Shown piece after piece: positions 54,170-62,541 of a DNA stretch of 64,000 bases; the first letter of the stretch is position 1; each line of letters begins with the position of its first letter. The DNA is from Staphylococcus sp. M0911 (GTDB lineage Bacteria > Bacillota > Bacilli > Staphylococcales > Staphylococcaceae), in assembly GCF_003491325.1 (NCBI RefSeq), contig NZ_CP022881.1:1612001-1676000 (forward strand), written 5' to 3'. The notes under the pieces were generated by a model, which saw only the letters and a program-made list of their open reading frames with translations, had not been told where the DNA came from and did not search any database. Position numbers and translations under genes: made by a program.

Positions 54170-54551
54170 TATTACGCACTACCTTTACATTATCGTTCTC
54201 GAGGCTCATACCTTGCTTCTTAGCCTTGTCGTAAATGCGTTCGTATGAAGAATTTTTCTTAATTTCAGATTTTAAGGCGCTGTTTTCGCTAGATTGTTGT
54301 TCGATTTTATGATCTAAATCTGCAATTTTTCCTCGCGTATCATACGCATCCATTTTTAAAGATAGCATATATATACTAATCATAGCAATAACAGAGACTA
54401 GTGTTATGTATAAAATCTTCTCAAATTTCGTAAGTTGAACGACAACTTTACGTTTAACGGTTTGCTTTTGTGGAGAGGTTTGCGGTTGTCTTTTTGGAAC
54501 ACTGGTTTGTGTTGCATTATCATATGGTTGATAAACTTTTTCTACAGCCAT
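54150..54551 (-). CDS. ftsL: Cell-division protein FtsL
   Basis: Small bitopic divisome protein. The 133-residue product has a polar N-terminus, one membrane helix at 44-64, and an extracellular heptad region (about 65-125, IADLDHKIEQQSSENSALKSEI). It overlaps the pbp1 start by 20 bp, so both are produced in step. It is 13 bp downstream of rsmH. Confidence 0.93.
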   Translation of the reverse strand: MAVEKVYQPYDNATQTSVPKRQPQTSPQKQTVKRKVVVQLTKFEKILYITLVSVIAMISIYMLSLKMDAYDTRGKIADLDHKIEQQSSENSALKSEIKKNSSYERIYDKAKKQGMSLENDNVKVVRNNGETKN

Positions 54552-54564
54552 GTTGAATTACTCC

Positions 54565-55500
54565 TTATTTTAATATTTCTGCAATACGTAGTTTCGCACT
54601 TCGCGCTCGGTTATTGTCGTCTAAATCTTCGTCTGTTGCTGTGATCGGTTTTCGGTTAACGCGTTTTAATTTTGGCGTATACGCTTCTGGAATCACTGGT
54701 AACCCTCTTGGTACATCGGGTCCCTTTTCATACTCTTGAAACATCTGCTTACATAATCTATCCTCTAATGAATGGAATGTAATGACAGATATACGTCCGT
54801 TAACTTTCACTAACTCAATTGCTTGTTCAATTGAATCTTCAAATGCAGACAATTCGTCATTAACTGCAATTCGAATTGCTTGGAACACTCTTTTAGCAGG
54901 GTGTCCACCCTTTCTTCTCGCTTTAGCAGGGATACCTTCTTTAATAACTTCTACTAATTCTAATGTTGTTTCTATAGGTTGTTTTTCCCTATTCGCTTCG
55001 ATTCTTCTTGCGATTTGTTTTGAGAACTTTTCTTCACCATAACGATAGAAAATTTTTACCAATGCTTCATATGGCCATTCATTTACTACTTCATAAGCGG
55101 ACAATGATTGTGTTTGATCCATACGCATGTCTAATTTAGCATCGTGATGATAACTAAAGCCTCTTTCTGGTACATCTAATTGAGGGCTTGAAACACCCAA
55201 GTCATAGTAAATACCATCAACTTTTTCAATGTTTAATTCATTTAATATTTGTGTCAATTCTCTAAAATTACTGTGTATAAAAGTGACTTTATGTAAGTGT
55301 TCTTTTAGAACATCTTTAGCATTTTCTATTGCAGTTAAGTCTTGATCAATTGCAATAAGTCTACCTTCATCACTTAATTGATTTAATAAATATAAGGCAT
55401 GTCCTGCTCCACCTAACGTACAGTCAACATACACACCATCTTCCTTTATATTTAGATAATCAATGGTTTCGTTTAACATTACGCTTATATGATGAAACAC
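54565..55500 (-). CDS. rsmH: 16S rRNA (cytosine1402-N4)-methyltransferase RsmH
   Basis: Methylates C1402 in the ribosomal P site. The 311-residue protein has the SAM site [16 protein letters not shown] and the conserved [26 protein letters not shown] and [12 protein letters not shown]. The GTG at 55498-55500 (MFHHISVML) is preferred to the ATG two codons upstream, because GGAGGT then sits 6 bp away and the length matches S. aureus. It follows mraZ by 15 bp. Confidence 0.96.
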   Translation of the reverse strand: MFHHISVMLNETIDYLNIKEDGVYVDCTLGGAGHALYLLNQLSDEGRLIAIDQDLTAIENAKDVLKEHLHKVTFIHSNFRELTQILNELNIEKVDGIYYDLGVSSPQLDVPERGFSYHHDAKLDMRMDQTQSLSAYEVVNEWPYEALVKIFYRYGEEKFSKQIARRIEANREKQPIETTLELVEVIKEGIPAKARRKGGHPAKRVFQAIRIAVNDELSAFEDSIEQAIELVKVNGRISVITFHSLEDRLCKQMFQEYEKGPDVPRGLPVIPEAYTPKLKRVNRKPITATDEDLDDNNRARSAKLRIAEILK

Positions 55501-55515
55501 TGTCATACCTCCAAT

Positions 55516-55947
55516 TTAAAAATCAAAATCTATTAAATCTTCAGCAATATCTTCGAAACTATCTTCTGATTCTTCATAGAAATCATTCCAAGTTTCTCTA
55601 TCCCAAATCTCTATACGATTTGAAACACCTATTACTGTACATTCCTTATTTAAGTTAGCGTACTTCCTTAAATTCTGAGGAATATTAATACGCCCTTGCT
55701 TATCCAACTCTACTTCAACAGCACCAGAGAAGAACATACGCATAAATTTACGTGCGTCTTTTTTTGTCATAGGTAAGGTTTTCATCTTCTCTTCAATCTG
55801 TTGCCATTCTTCTAAAGTATAGCCGAATAAACACTTATCAAGGCCTCGGGTGATAATAAAACGTTCATTTAAGTCATAACGAAACTTGGACGGTATAATC
55901 ATACGTCCTTTTGTATCTAATTGATGATCGTATTCTCCCATGAACAT
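55516..55947 (-). CDS. mraZ: Transcriptional regulator MraZ
   Basis: DNA-binding protein of the AbrB/SpoVT swapped-hairpin type that controls the dcw operon. The 143-residue protein has two repeats, each with a DxxGR-type element ([13 protein letters not shown] at about 11-23 and [13 protein letters not shown] at about 81-93). Strong AGGTGAG site. It is first in the dcw cluster, with three repeat boxes directly upstream. Confidence 0.97.
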   Translation of the reverse strand: MFMGEYDHQLDTKGRMIIPSKFRYDLNERFIITRGLDKCLFGYTLEEWQQIEEKMKTLPMTKKDARKFMRMFFSGAVEVELDKQGRINIPQNLRKYANLNKECTVIGVSNRIEIWDRETWNDFYEESEDSFEDIAEDLIDFDF

Positions 55948-55977
55948 TTTTTCTCACCTCACCTTATCTATAATTTA

Positions 55978-56001
55978 CCACATCTCCCCACTATCCTCCA
56001 C
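55978..56001 (-). promoter_or_regulatory. MraZ-box-like direct repeats upstream of mraZ
   Basis: On the minus strand GTGG occurs three times with exact 10-bp spacing (complement of 55998-56001, 55988-55991 and 55978-55981), as GTGGAG, GTGGGG and GTGGTA. MraZ operators in other bacteria are short G-rich direct repeats with about one helical turn spacing in front of mraZ, so these are the likely autoregulatory site. A possible -35 TTGAAC lies upstream, but the -10 was not fixed. Confidence 0.7.
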
Positions 56002-56039
56002 TAATTATGTAAAAATAGTTCAAAATATTTGATTTTATA

Positions 56040-56075
56040 AAAAAATGCCCGCCTTATCTTTTAGATAAAGCGGGC
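56040..56075 (-). terminator. Terminator after bshC
   Basis: GCCCGCCTTATCT (56047-56059) pairs with AGATAAAGCGGGC (56063-56075), one mismatch, 3-nt loop, followed on the minus strand by ATTTTTTTAT. It lies 16 bp after the bshC stop and isolates bshC from mraZ. Confidence 0.85.
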
Positions 56076-56090
56076 TTAATCCCTGTTATA

Positions 56091-57704
56091 TCAGTCTTTT
56101 ATAATTATATGATCAAAAGTGTAAGAAAGTGGTGGATAGGTGGAGGGGTTGAACACATCTTTCCCAAAATCATTCATAATTTGAAGTGGATTCCATATTC
56201 TTTCTTGTAATACTCCCATTACATGGAGATGATTGTTAATTTCTCTAAAATGTCTCATGCTAATATCATTTTCACGTTCAATATTTAACAAGTAACGTTT
56301 TTTCAAGTAATCATATTGTCTTTGATGAATCTCATTATTTTTAGTTACTAGATTTTCGTTATCCGTGTTCCCTTTCACTTCATTAAATAAGGATTGATAT
56401 AGTTGCTCCTGTTGTTGTTTCATATGTTCAATTTCATTTAAGAATGTCTCGGAGGCTTGTTCACGAATAAACTTCTGTTTATCTTCTTCAATTCCATTTG
56501 CAATAACATGCTCCAACTGAAGATGATATTGACTCAATAATTTCTGTGTTCGATGATATAAATACGTTATTCTCATTCTAGGTAATACAATGGGCATTTC
56601 TATATTTAAGAGCTGGAATACATCATGTAATTCTGCCCAATATTTAATTTCACTAGGACCACCAATAAACGCCACTGTATTGAATAACCACTCTTCCATT
56701 ATTGGTCGCGTTACTACATTATTTGAAAACCTTTCAGGCTCCTGTTCTAAAATATCCAACAATTGTTGCTGACTATATGTGCGTGTCGATTTACTTAGAT
56801 GAAATACACCATCTTGATATGTTAATAATTGGCGCATACCATCTTCATGCAAAAACAAATGAACATTTGTATCAGTTTGTATCATTTGTGAGAAACCATT
56901 GTCTAAAGTCTGTTGTTGATTATTTCTAAATGCTTCATCAATTTCTTGATGCTTCAAAATCATTTCTTTTAATAGTGGTTTTTCTAATTGTCTTAATGCG
57001 TGATTTTGTGCATCGATGAATAGCACACCATAGTCCTTAAAGATTTCATGTAAAAGTACTTTAAACATGTTTGTCCAATTATGATGATTTTCAATGATAT
57101 TCATGCACATTTGATATATATCTTTACTATGTTCTGTCTCTTTTAACTGTTTAAAATAATCGTTTAATACTTCTATCATTTGCGATTGGTCTAGATCAAA
57201 CCGTGAAACGTTACTTTCCGGTGGTGTCATTGTGTGGTATTTAACTTTGTGCAATTGTGCATCTTGTGAGTTAAATGCATAAGTGTGATTTACTTCATCA
57301 AAATCATGATCTTCTCCAGCAATCCAGAAAATAGGGACCACCGTTTGTTGATATTCTTTCGTTAATTGTTGACTCAATGTAATGAGTGAAAATATTTTAT
57401 GAATCGTATATAAAGGACCACCAAATAAACCAGCTTGTTGTCCCCCAATAACAACTTTAGCTCCATTAGCTAATGATGTCATATGCGCTTCTTGTTGATC
57501 TGTCATTGTTAAATCTTTCATATATGATTGAATCACTTCAGCAAGCTTTTTTTCCCTGCCATTTGGAGATGCACCCATTTTTATTTTGTAACTATCTTTT
57601 GACATCGCATCATATTGGTAAAATGGCATGAGCTTGTCATCACTATTTATTATCTTGGAAATAAACTGATCATCATTGTTTAATTTTACTATTTTACAGT
57701 CCAT
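56091..57704 (-). CDS. bshC: Putative cysteine ligase BshC (bacillithiol synthesis)
   Basis: Adds cysteine to GlcN-malate in the last step of bacillithiol synthesis, the low-molecular-weight thiol of Bacillus and Staphylococcus. The 537-residue protein shows the family segments [41 protein letters not shown] and [18 protein letters not shown]. It includes a long helical insertion (about 380-500). Strong AAGGAG site. Normal length. It is monocistronic, next to mraZ as in S. aureus. Confidence 0.94.
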   Translation of the reverse strand: MDCKIVKLNNDDQFISKIINSDDKLMPFYQYDAMSKDSYKIKMGASPNGREKKLAEVIQSYMKDLTMTDQQEAHMTSLANGAKVVIGGQQAGLFGGPLYTIHKIFSLITLSQQLTKEYQQTVVPIFWIAGEDHDFDEVNHTYAFNSQDAQLHKVKYHTMTPPESNVSRFDLDQSQMIEVLNDYFKQLKETEHSKDIYQMCMNIIENHHNWTNMFKVLLHEIFKDYGVLFIDAQNHALRQLEKPLLKEMILKHQEIDEAFRNNQQQTLDNGFSQMIQTDTNVHLFLHEDGMRQLLTYQDGVFHLSKSTRTYSQQQLLDILEQEPERFSNNVVTRPIMEEWLFNTVAFIGGPSEIKYWAELHDVFQLLNIEMPIVLPRMRITYLYHRTQKLLSQYHLQLEHVIANGIEEDKQKFIREQASETFLNEIEHMKQQQEQLYQSLFNEVKGNTDNENLVTKNNEIHQRQYDYLKKRYLLNIERENDISMRHFREINNHLHVMGVLQERIWNPLQIMNDFGKDVFNPSTYPPLSYTFDHIIIKD

Positions 57705-57919
57705 TGTTTTTCTCCTTAAGTATCACTATTCCTAATATAGTATAAAGACTATACTCACTTCTGACAATTTTACGGCTTATAAAATATTTGAATAACTTAA
57801 ATTCCATTCAATACCAATGTATGATATTTAACATTTCATTATTGATATAAAGTATAAATCGATGAAAAAACATATAGTTTAAGGTATAATATAAGAAAGA
57901 TATAAAGGGGGACAAAATG

Positions 57920-58360
57920 ATGAGTGACGTAAAAAGATTAGAAATTAATTACAAAACAGATGAGTTATTTGAAGACTTCAGAGAATTTGGTAATAAAGAT
58001 CTTTATATGGTTGAAGAATTTAATGGGCAAATGATTGATGCAAGTTCTGACTCGCCATTTTATGGCATATTTGTAGGTGATAAATTAGCTGCAAGAATGG
58101 CCTTATTAAATAAAGGTGAAGTAGAAGAATCATACTTCCCTGATTGTGATGATTATCTATTATTATGGAAATTAGAAGTATTAGAAAAATATCAAAACAG
58201 AGGTTATTCTAAACAATTAATCGATTTTGCGAAATCATTTAATCTTCCTATTAAAGCCATTGCAAGAAATAACTCAAAATCATATTTTGAAAACCAAGGC
58301 TTCACAGACGTTAAGGCAAAGAACCCAGAAGGCCATGATGTTTTAATTTGGCAGCCGTAA
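57920..58360 (+). CDS. GNAT-family N-acetyltransferase
   Basis: A 146-residue protein that matches a conserved staphylococcal GNAT (MSDVKRLEINYKTDELF start). LLWKLEVLEKYQNRGYSKQLIDFA is the acetyl-CoA-binding motif A with Q/R-x-x-G-Y. Substrate unknown. Two ATGs in a row follow AAAGGGGGACAAA; the second (57920) fits the family start, 57917 is equally possible. TATAAT at 57885-57890 may be the -10. It stands alone between bshC and the HAD pseudogene and ends at a clear terminator. Confidence 0.85.
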   Translation: MSDVKRLEINYKTDELFEDFREFGNKDLYMVEEFNGQMIDASSDSPFYGIFVGDKLAARMALLNKGEVEESYFPDCDDYLLLWKLEVLEKYQNRGYSKQLIDFAKSFNLPIKAIARNNSKSYFENQGFTDVKAKNPEGHDVLIWQP

Positions 58361-58400
58361 AGATACAAATAAATATAAATAAATATATTGATCCTAAGCG

Positions 58401-58452
58401 AAAAGCACGAAGTTGATTTTAAATTGAGTAAATTCATCTTCGTGCTTTTATT
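58401..58452. terminator. Terminator between the GNAT gene and the HAD pseudogene
   Basis: AAAAGCACGAAG (58401-58412) pairs perfectly with CTTCGTGCTTTT (58438-58449), followed by ATTATT. It sits between convergent genes and may serve both. Confidence 0.75.
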
Positions 58453-58479
58453 ATTACACTTATTTCCTGTTATTTTAAC

Positions 58480-59168
58480 CTATTCAACAATATGAATTAA
58501 TTCCTTAAGTGATTTAATTTCATAATCAGGTTGAATTGATGTTTGATTTTCTTTACCTCTCAAGTTAAACCAACATGTTGCAATTCGTGCATTATAGCCG
58601 CCTAAAATATCTGATGTTAATGAATCTCCTACTATTATTGCGCTTTCTCTCTGTTGTTCACCTATTTCTTTAAATATGTAATCAAAGAATTCTGGCATTG
58701 GCTTTTGAAAACCAGTTTGTTCTGAAATGTATATACCATTTAATGTTTCGTTAAATGTTGTTTGTGCTATACGACGTTGTTGAGTTTCTATCACACCATT
58801 CGTAACGATATATATATATTGTGATTTTCCCTTAAATAATCTATTGTTTCTAAAGTATCATCAAAGAAACTTGGTTTCGCTTTAGCTAATTCATCTCTAA
58901 ATATATGATCAGCTTGTTTACCATCTACCTCTATTTGATAATCTTTAAAATAATTTACAAACCTTTGTGTTAATACTTCTTCTTTAGTTAACTTATTTTC
59001 TTGAAATGCCTCCCAGTGAGATTGGTTTACCTCTCTAAAGTGATAAAAATCATCTTTTGTTGGATTGTGATTAAAATGCTTTGCCATATTGTAAAATGCT
59101 TTCTCTTCTGCATCATAAAAATCAACTATCGTATCGTCAAAGTCTAATAATATTGTTTTGTAAGTCAT
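58480..59168 (-). pseudogene. HAD-family phosphatase (YjjG/YfnB type) broken by a frameshift
   Basis: Two frames together make one HAD hydrolase. The first (58791-59168) begins MTYKTILLDFDDTIVDFYDAEE, the nucleophile motif I, and stops after YISLRMV. The second (58480-58794) continues IETQQRRIAQTTF, with motif III Lys (TGFQKPMPEFF) and motif IV VGDSLTSDILGG. Removing one AT unit from the (AT)6 tract at 58808-58819 restores IYIVTNGVIETQQRR, the expected motif II (TNG). Intact length would be about 229 residues. Either a strain-specific pseudogene, a slippage-controlled gene, or an assembly error. Confidence 0.85.
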
Positions 59169-59239
59169 TGAAATCTCCCTTGTTCCATATAGTCTCTATT
59201 TACAATAACAAACTTTACATCACATTGCTTATTTAACGT

Positions 59240-59267
59240 AAAAAAGACCAGAGCGCTTGCCCTGGTC
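59240..59267 (-). terminator. Terminator of the PSM-beta operon
   Basis: GACCAG (59246-59251) pairs with CTGGTC (59262-59267), followed on the minus strand by a TTTTTT tract (59240-59245), 18 bp after the last PSM gene. Confidence 0.8.
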
Positions 59268-59284
59268 AATGATAGTTAAATGAA

Positions 59285-59419
59285 TTAAAATCCAAATAAT
59301 TTACTTAATACACCTACACCGTTTTCTACGATGCTTACGATGCTTGTTCCTAATTTCGCGCCGTCATGTCCTTGTGCCGCTTGTACTGTGTTTGCGATTG
59401 CTTCCGCTAATTTTGTCAT
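59285..59419 (-). CDS. Beta-class phenol-soluble modulin (copy nearest the terminator)
   Basis: A 44-residue amphipathic peptide, [15 protein letters not shown] at the start and [15 protein letters not shown] at the end, matching beta-PSMs such as those of S. epidermidis and S. haemolyticus (also 44 residues). Secreted without signal peptide by the Pmt exporter; roles in biofilm structuring and surfactant activity. The usual Trp of the Asp-Trp pair in the middle is replaced (GHDGAKLG). CTCCTTTATT-type ribosome-binding site (AAAGGAG). Confidence 0.92.
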   Translation of the reverse strand: MTKLAEAIANTVQAAQGHDGAKLGTSIVSIVENGVGVLSKLFGF

Positions 59420-59470
59420 AATATATAATCTCCTTTATTGTTTATGATTTTGTAGTTTTAGATTTTCGAC

Positions 59471-59605
59471 TTAGAATCCGAATAATTTACCTAATACACC
59501 TACACCGTTTTCTACGATGCTTACGATGCTTGTTCCTAATTTCGCGCCGTCATGTCCTTGTGCTGCTTTCACTGTGTTTGCGATTGCTTCTGCTAATTTT
59601 GTCAT
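59471..59605 (-). CDS. Beta-class phenol-soluble modulin (second copy)
   Basis: A 44-residue copy nearly identical to the previous one ([24 protein letters not shown]). The start lies 186 bp from the preceding unit, and the intergenic segment with ribosome-binding site is also repeated, so the array arose by tandem duplication. Same family function as above. No Trp. Confidence 0.92.
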   Translation of the reverse strand: MTKLAEAIANTVKAAQGHDGAKLGTSIVSIVENGVGVLGKLFGF

Positions 59606-59657
59606 AGTATATAATCTCCTTTATTGTTTATGATTTTTTTAGTTTTTTAGTTTCGAC

Positions 59658-59792
59658 TTAGAATCCGAATAATTTACCTAATACACTTACACCGTTTTCT
59701 ACGATGCTTACAATGCTTGTTCCTAATTTCGCGCCGTCATGTCCTTGTGCTGCTTGTACTGTGTTTGCGATTGCTTCTGCTAATTTTGTCAT
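59658..59792 (-). CDS. Beta-class phenol-soluble modulin (third copy)
   Basis: A 44-residue copy ([24 protein letters not shown]) in the same tandem array, 187 bp after the second unit. Differences to the other two copies are confined to a few residues in the second half. Overlapping plus-strand frames are not coding. Confidence 0.92.
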   Translation of the reverse strand: MTKLAEAIANTVQAAQGHDGAKLGTSIVSIVENGVSVLGKLFGF

Positions 59793-59827
59793 AATTCAAA
59801 ACTCCCTTTATTTAGATATTTTTATAA

Positions 59828-59962
59828 TTAAAATCCGAATAATTTACTTAACACACCTACACCGTTTTCTACGATGCCTACGATGCTCGTTCCTAATTTC
59901 GCGCCGTCGTTATTAACGCCAGCTTCAACAGTATCTTTAATTGCTTTGATTAAACCTTCCAC
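59828..59962 (-). CDS. Beta-class phenol-soluble modulin (first gene of the operon, GTG start)
   Basis: A 44-residue peptide that begins with GTG at 59960-59962 (MEGLIKAIKDTVEAGVNNDG) and ends like the others ([10 protein letters not shown]). AAGGAG lies 8 bp upstream of the GTG. Its N-terminal half is clearly different from the other three copies, while the C-terminal half is nearly the same, so it is an older paralogue or a hybrid. Lacks the family Trp. Confidence 0.88.
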   Translation of the reverse strand: MEGLIKAIKDTVEAGVNNDGAKLGTSIVGIVENGVGVLSKLFGF

Positions 59963-60055
59963 AATAAACACTCCTTAATATTTATAGTTCAAAAGTTACT
60001 TTCAAAAACTGTTGTTATTGATGTCGTGTTGTTTATCTATCGTTTTGTTATCTAT

Positions 60056-60084
60056 ACTATATAACTTGTACGCAATTATTTGAA
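60056..60084 (-). promoter_or_regulatory. Candidate promoter of the PSM-beta operon
   Basis: On the minus strand TTCAAA (60079-60084) and TATAGT (60056-60061) are 17 bp apart, about 95 bp before the first PSM start. A weak -35 is typical of activator-dependent promoters. Alternative spacing with TTGCGT is possible. Confidence 0.4.
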
Positions 60085-60116
60085 GATTTATTCTTAATTA
60101 GACAATTAGAGCTCAA

Positions 60117-60153
60117 AACTGTTAAATCGCTTACAAAATCAAACAGTTAGGCA
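60117..60153. promoter_or_regulatory. Possible AgrA-type site upstream of the PSM promoter
   Basis: In the 363-bp gap 59963-60325, AACTGTT (60117-60123) and AACAGTT (60142-60148) form an inverted pair. The second reads AACAGTTAGGCA, close to the AgrA repeat ACAGTTAGG known at the agr promoter. It lies about 33-69 bp upstream of the candidate -35. AgrA directly activates PSM genes in staphylococci, so this fits, but AgrA sites are normally direct repeats. The rest of the gap shows only the tRNA promoter region. Confidence 0.35.
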
Positions 60154-60325
60154 CACTAAACTGAATTGTATTCAATTTAATTGGCCTTGAACCTTAACCC
60201 TAATGAAGTTTGAGTTGATTTTCTGTTTAATAACACTACTATAGTGAAAAATATAAACATTTTTTATGACATAACTATTGCTAATTAATGATTATTTAGC
60301 TATAATAATTCTTGTGTTAAAAAAT

Positions 60326-60399
60326 GTCCTGGTAGCTCAGCTGGATAGAGCAATGGCCTTCTAAGCCATCGGTCGGGGGTTCGAATCCCTCCCAGGACG
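60326..60399 (+). tRNA. tRNA-Arg, anticodon TCT
   Basis: A complete 74-nt cloverleaf: acceptor GTCCTGG/CCAGGAC with discriminator G, D arm AGCTC/GAGC, anticodon arm ATGGC-CTTCTAA-GCCAT (anticodon TCT, reads AGA/AGG), T arm GGGGGTTCGAATCCCTC. No CCA is encoded. It is a single gene with its own terminator. Confidence 0.97.
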
Positions 60400-60404
60400 C
60401 TAAT

Positions 60405-60441
60405 AAGAGTTGTAATCTATTACGATTACAACTCTTTTTTT
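60405..60441 (+). terminator. Terminator after tRNA-Arg
   Basis: AAGAGTTGTAATC (60405-60417) pairs perfectly with GATTACAACTCTT (60424-60436), followed by a T-run. Strong rho-independent terminator. Confidence 0.9.
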
Positions 60442-60456
60442 ATATGCAAACAAATT

Positions 60457-60488
60457 AACAGTTAGGCAATATTGAATGCCTAACTGTT
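60457..60488 (-). terminator. Hairpin overlapping the end of the phosphoesterase gene
   Basis: AACAGTTAGGCA (60457-60468) pairs perfectly with TGCCTAACTGTT (60477-60488). On the minus strand the stem starts 6 bp before the stop codon ends the gene, and it is followed by AATTTG rather than a strong T-run. Termination is likely but perhaps incomplete. Confidence 0.6.
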
Positions 60489-60998
60489 TTCTAATTTAAA
60501 TTCAATTGTATCTATCACTTTATCTTCACGATTTCTAAAATTCAAAGTACATTTTAATGTCGTATCATCAATGAGAAGTTCCGCATAGGTTTCTTCGACA
60601 TTACTTCTTGATTGTGAAATACTTCCCGGATTAATAACATGCACGTTTGCAATATTTTCATATTTAGCGACATGTGTATGTCCATAAAATGCTAATTGCG
60701 CACCAACTGTCTTAGCTTTTTCAGCTAATTTCATTCTTGTTTGGTTGACCCCGTACAAATGGCCATGTGTATAAAATGCATGAACATCATGATGTGTAAT
60801 AAATTGCTCCTCTGGAAATTCTGGATAAAAATCACAATTTCCTTTAACTCGATGATATAAGCTCAATTCTGTATCATCATATTGAAATTCAGAATCACCA
60901 AGATGAAGGAATACATCTGCATCTTGATGTTGATCATACACTTGGTACAGGATACCTGTTTCATTATGATTATCACTCACTATAATCCATTTACTCAT
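60480..60998 (-). CDS. YfcE-family metallophosphoesterase
   Basis: A 172-residue calcineurin-like phosphodiesterase with the metal-binding order SDNHNE, HLGDSE, KGNCD, THGH and YGHTHVA. Relatives hydrolyse phosphodiesters in vitro; the natural substrate is unknown. The ATG giving MSKWIIVSDNH follows AGGTGAG and overlaps the rdgB stop by 8 bp, the conserved murI-rdgB-yfcE chain. Confidence 0.92.
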   Translation of the reverse strand: MSKWIIVSDNHNETGILYQVYDQHQDADVFLHLGDSEFQYDDTELSLYHRVKGNCDFYPEFPEEQFITHHDVHAFYTHGHLYGVNQTRMKLAEKAKTVGAQLAFYGHTHVAKYENIANVHVINPGSISQSRSNVEETYAELLIDDTTLKCTLNFRNREDKVIDTIEFKLENS

Positions 60999-61578
60999 TA
61001 TTCTCACCTGCTAAAAATTGTTGTAACTGTTTTATAGCATGACCTCGATGGCTAATTTTAGCTTTTTCAGAATCTGATAATTGTGCCATCGTTTTATTTA
61101 AAGAAGGTACATAAAAAATGGGATCATATCCAAATCCATTATCTCCGATTGGTTCTGTAGTTATTTCGCCTGTTACTGTCCCTTTAAATTGGGTCGTCTC
61201 ACCATTAGGTGCACTCATACTAATCACACACACAAATTGTGCATTTCTATCAGAGATATTTTCCATATTTTTTAATAATTTATTAATATTGTCTTGGTCA
61301 TTTTTATCTAATCCTGCATATCTTGCAGAATAGACACCTGGTTCACCATTTAATGCTTGGACTTCTAAACCACTATCATCAGCAATGACTTGTTTATTTA
61401 AAGCTTTAGCCGCTGCAACAGATTTTAATTTAGCATTTTCTTCAAATGTCGTTCCTGTCTCTTCTACATCAAAATCTTTAATCAATTCACTAATACCTAT
61501 GACATTATGGTTAGGAAATATAGCTTTAAAATCATTGATCTTACCTTTATTATTAGATGCTATTACAATATCTTCCAT
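60991..61578 (-). CDS. rdgB: XTP/dITP diphosphatase (RdgB/HAM1 family)
   Basis: Removes ITP and XTP from the nucleotide pool. The 195-residue protein shows IVIASNNKGKINDF at the start, ADDSGLEVQALNGEPGVYSARYAG and GFGYDPIF. The ATG giving MEDIVIASNN is used because GGAGG sits 8 bp upstream; the ATG five codons before overlaps that site. It begins 16 bp after the murI stop. Confidence 0.95.
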   Translation of the reverse strand: MEDIVIASNNKGKINDFKAIFPNHNVIGISELIKDFDVEETGTTFEENAKLKSVAAAKALNKQVIADDSGLEVQALNGEPGVYSARYAGLDKNDQDNINKLLKNMENISDRNAQFVCVISMSAPNGETTQFKGTVTGEITTEPIGDNGFGYDPIFYVPSLNKTMAQLSDSEKAKISHRGHAIKQLQQFLAGENNE

Positions 61579-61593
61579 TAACAATTCCTCCAT

Positions 61594-62391
61594 TTAACCT
61601 ACTGAGATACGCTCTACTTTAGTATCCATACCTAGCCATTCTTTAATAATATTTTCAATATGTGTTGTATCTCCAGTTGCAAAGAAACGATGTGGCGGAT
61701 GTTGTGTATAACTTGCATGTTCGTTACTAAATGTTAATAATGCACTGACTTCTCTAGCTGTTTCCAATCCTGAAGAAATAACTGTTTTTTTACCACCAAA
61801 ATAATCATTGATAGGTTGATATAACAATGGATAGTGCGTACAACCTAAAATAACTGTATCAGCTTCGCTATTACGCCATTGTTTCAAGGTTTGATGTATG
61901 ACAATACTTGTAATTGTCGGATCATTATATCTCATTTGCTCAACTAAAGGTACAAAGCCTGGACAAGCAATACCATATACCTCTACGTTAGGATTAATTC
62001 GCTTAATATGCTTTCTATAAGCTTCTGATTTTATCGTTCCTTCTGTGCCTAAAATTAAAACATTTTGATTCTTAGTCGTCATAATAGCTGTTCGAGCACC
62101 GGGTTCAATGACACCGATTACTGGTATAGGTAATATGTTCTGTAAATGTTCTAATGCTACTGCAGTAGCTGTATTACAAGCTATCACGAGCATTTTAATA
62201 TCGAATTCGACAAGTTTCTGTGCTATTTCAGTTGTGAATTGTTTAACTTCTTCACCTGATCTAGGTCCATATGGACATCTTCCAATATCACCTAAATAAT
62301 AAATGGTTTCATTAGGAAGTTGTCTCATTATCTCTTTAGCTACTGTTAAACCACCCACACCTGAATCTATTACTCCAATTGGTCTATTCAT
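61594..62391 (-). CDS. murI: Glutamate racemase
   Basis: Makes D-glutamate for peptidoglycan. The 265-residue protein has both catalytic cysteines in [13 protein letters not shown] and [10 protein letters not shown], with the N-terminal [17 protein letters not shown]. Full length. It feeds MurD, also in this window. Confidence 0.96.
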   Translation of the reverse strand: MNRPIGVIDSGVGGLTVAKEIMRQLPNETIYYLGDIGRCPYGPRSGEEVKQFTTEIAQKLVEFDIKMLVIACNTATAVALEHLQNILPIPVIGVIEPGARTAIMTTKNQNVLILGTEGTIKSEAYRKHIKRINPNVEVYGIACPGFVPLVEQMRYNDPTITSIVIHQTLKQWRNSEADTVILGCTHYPLLYQPINDYFGGKKTVISSGLETAREVSALLTFSNEHASYTQHPPHRFFATGDTTHIENIIKEWLGMDTKVERISVG

Positions 62392-62496
62392 AGTCTTACA
62401 TCCTTATTTTATAGTTAAACTTTATTTTATCATATGCATACTTAAGTGTTGATTAATTCGAACGAAATCACTAATGCTATTTTATCAATCAATACA

Positions 62497-62529
62497 CAAA
62501 AAAGCGGCACTCCTATGTGGAGTACCGCT
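62497..62529 (-). terminator. Terminator after sdhB
   Basis: AGCGGCACTCC (62503-62513) pairs with GGAGTACCGCT (62519-62529) with one mismatch, and on the minus strand is followed by TTTTTTG, 13 bp after the sdhB stop. Confidence 0.85.
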
Positions 62530-62541
62530 AACAATTCAATA

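Noticed and set aside
59704..59916. 70-codon plus-strand frame across two PSM genes
   Set aside because: It overlaps two clear PSM genes antisense, has no ribosome-binding site, and arises from their repeated codons.
60457..60468. Second copy of AACAGTTAGGCA, identical to the AgrA-like motif at 60142-60153
   Set aside because: Here it is one arm of a perfect hairpin at the end of the phosphoesterase gene and is better explained as a terminator.
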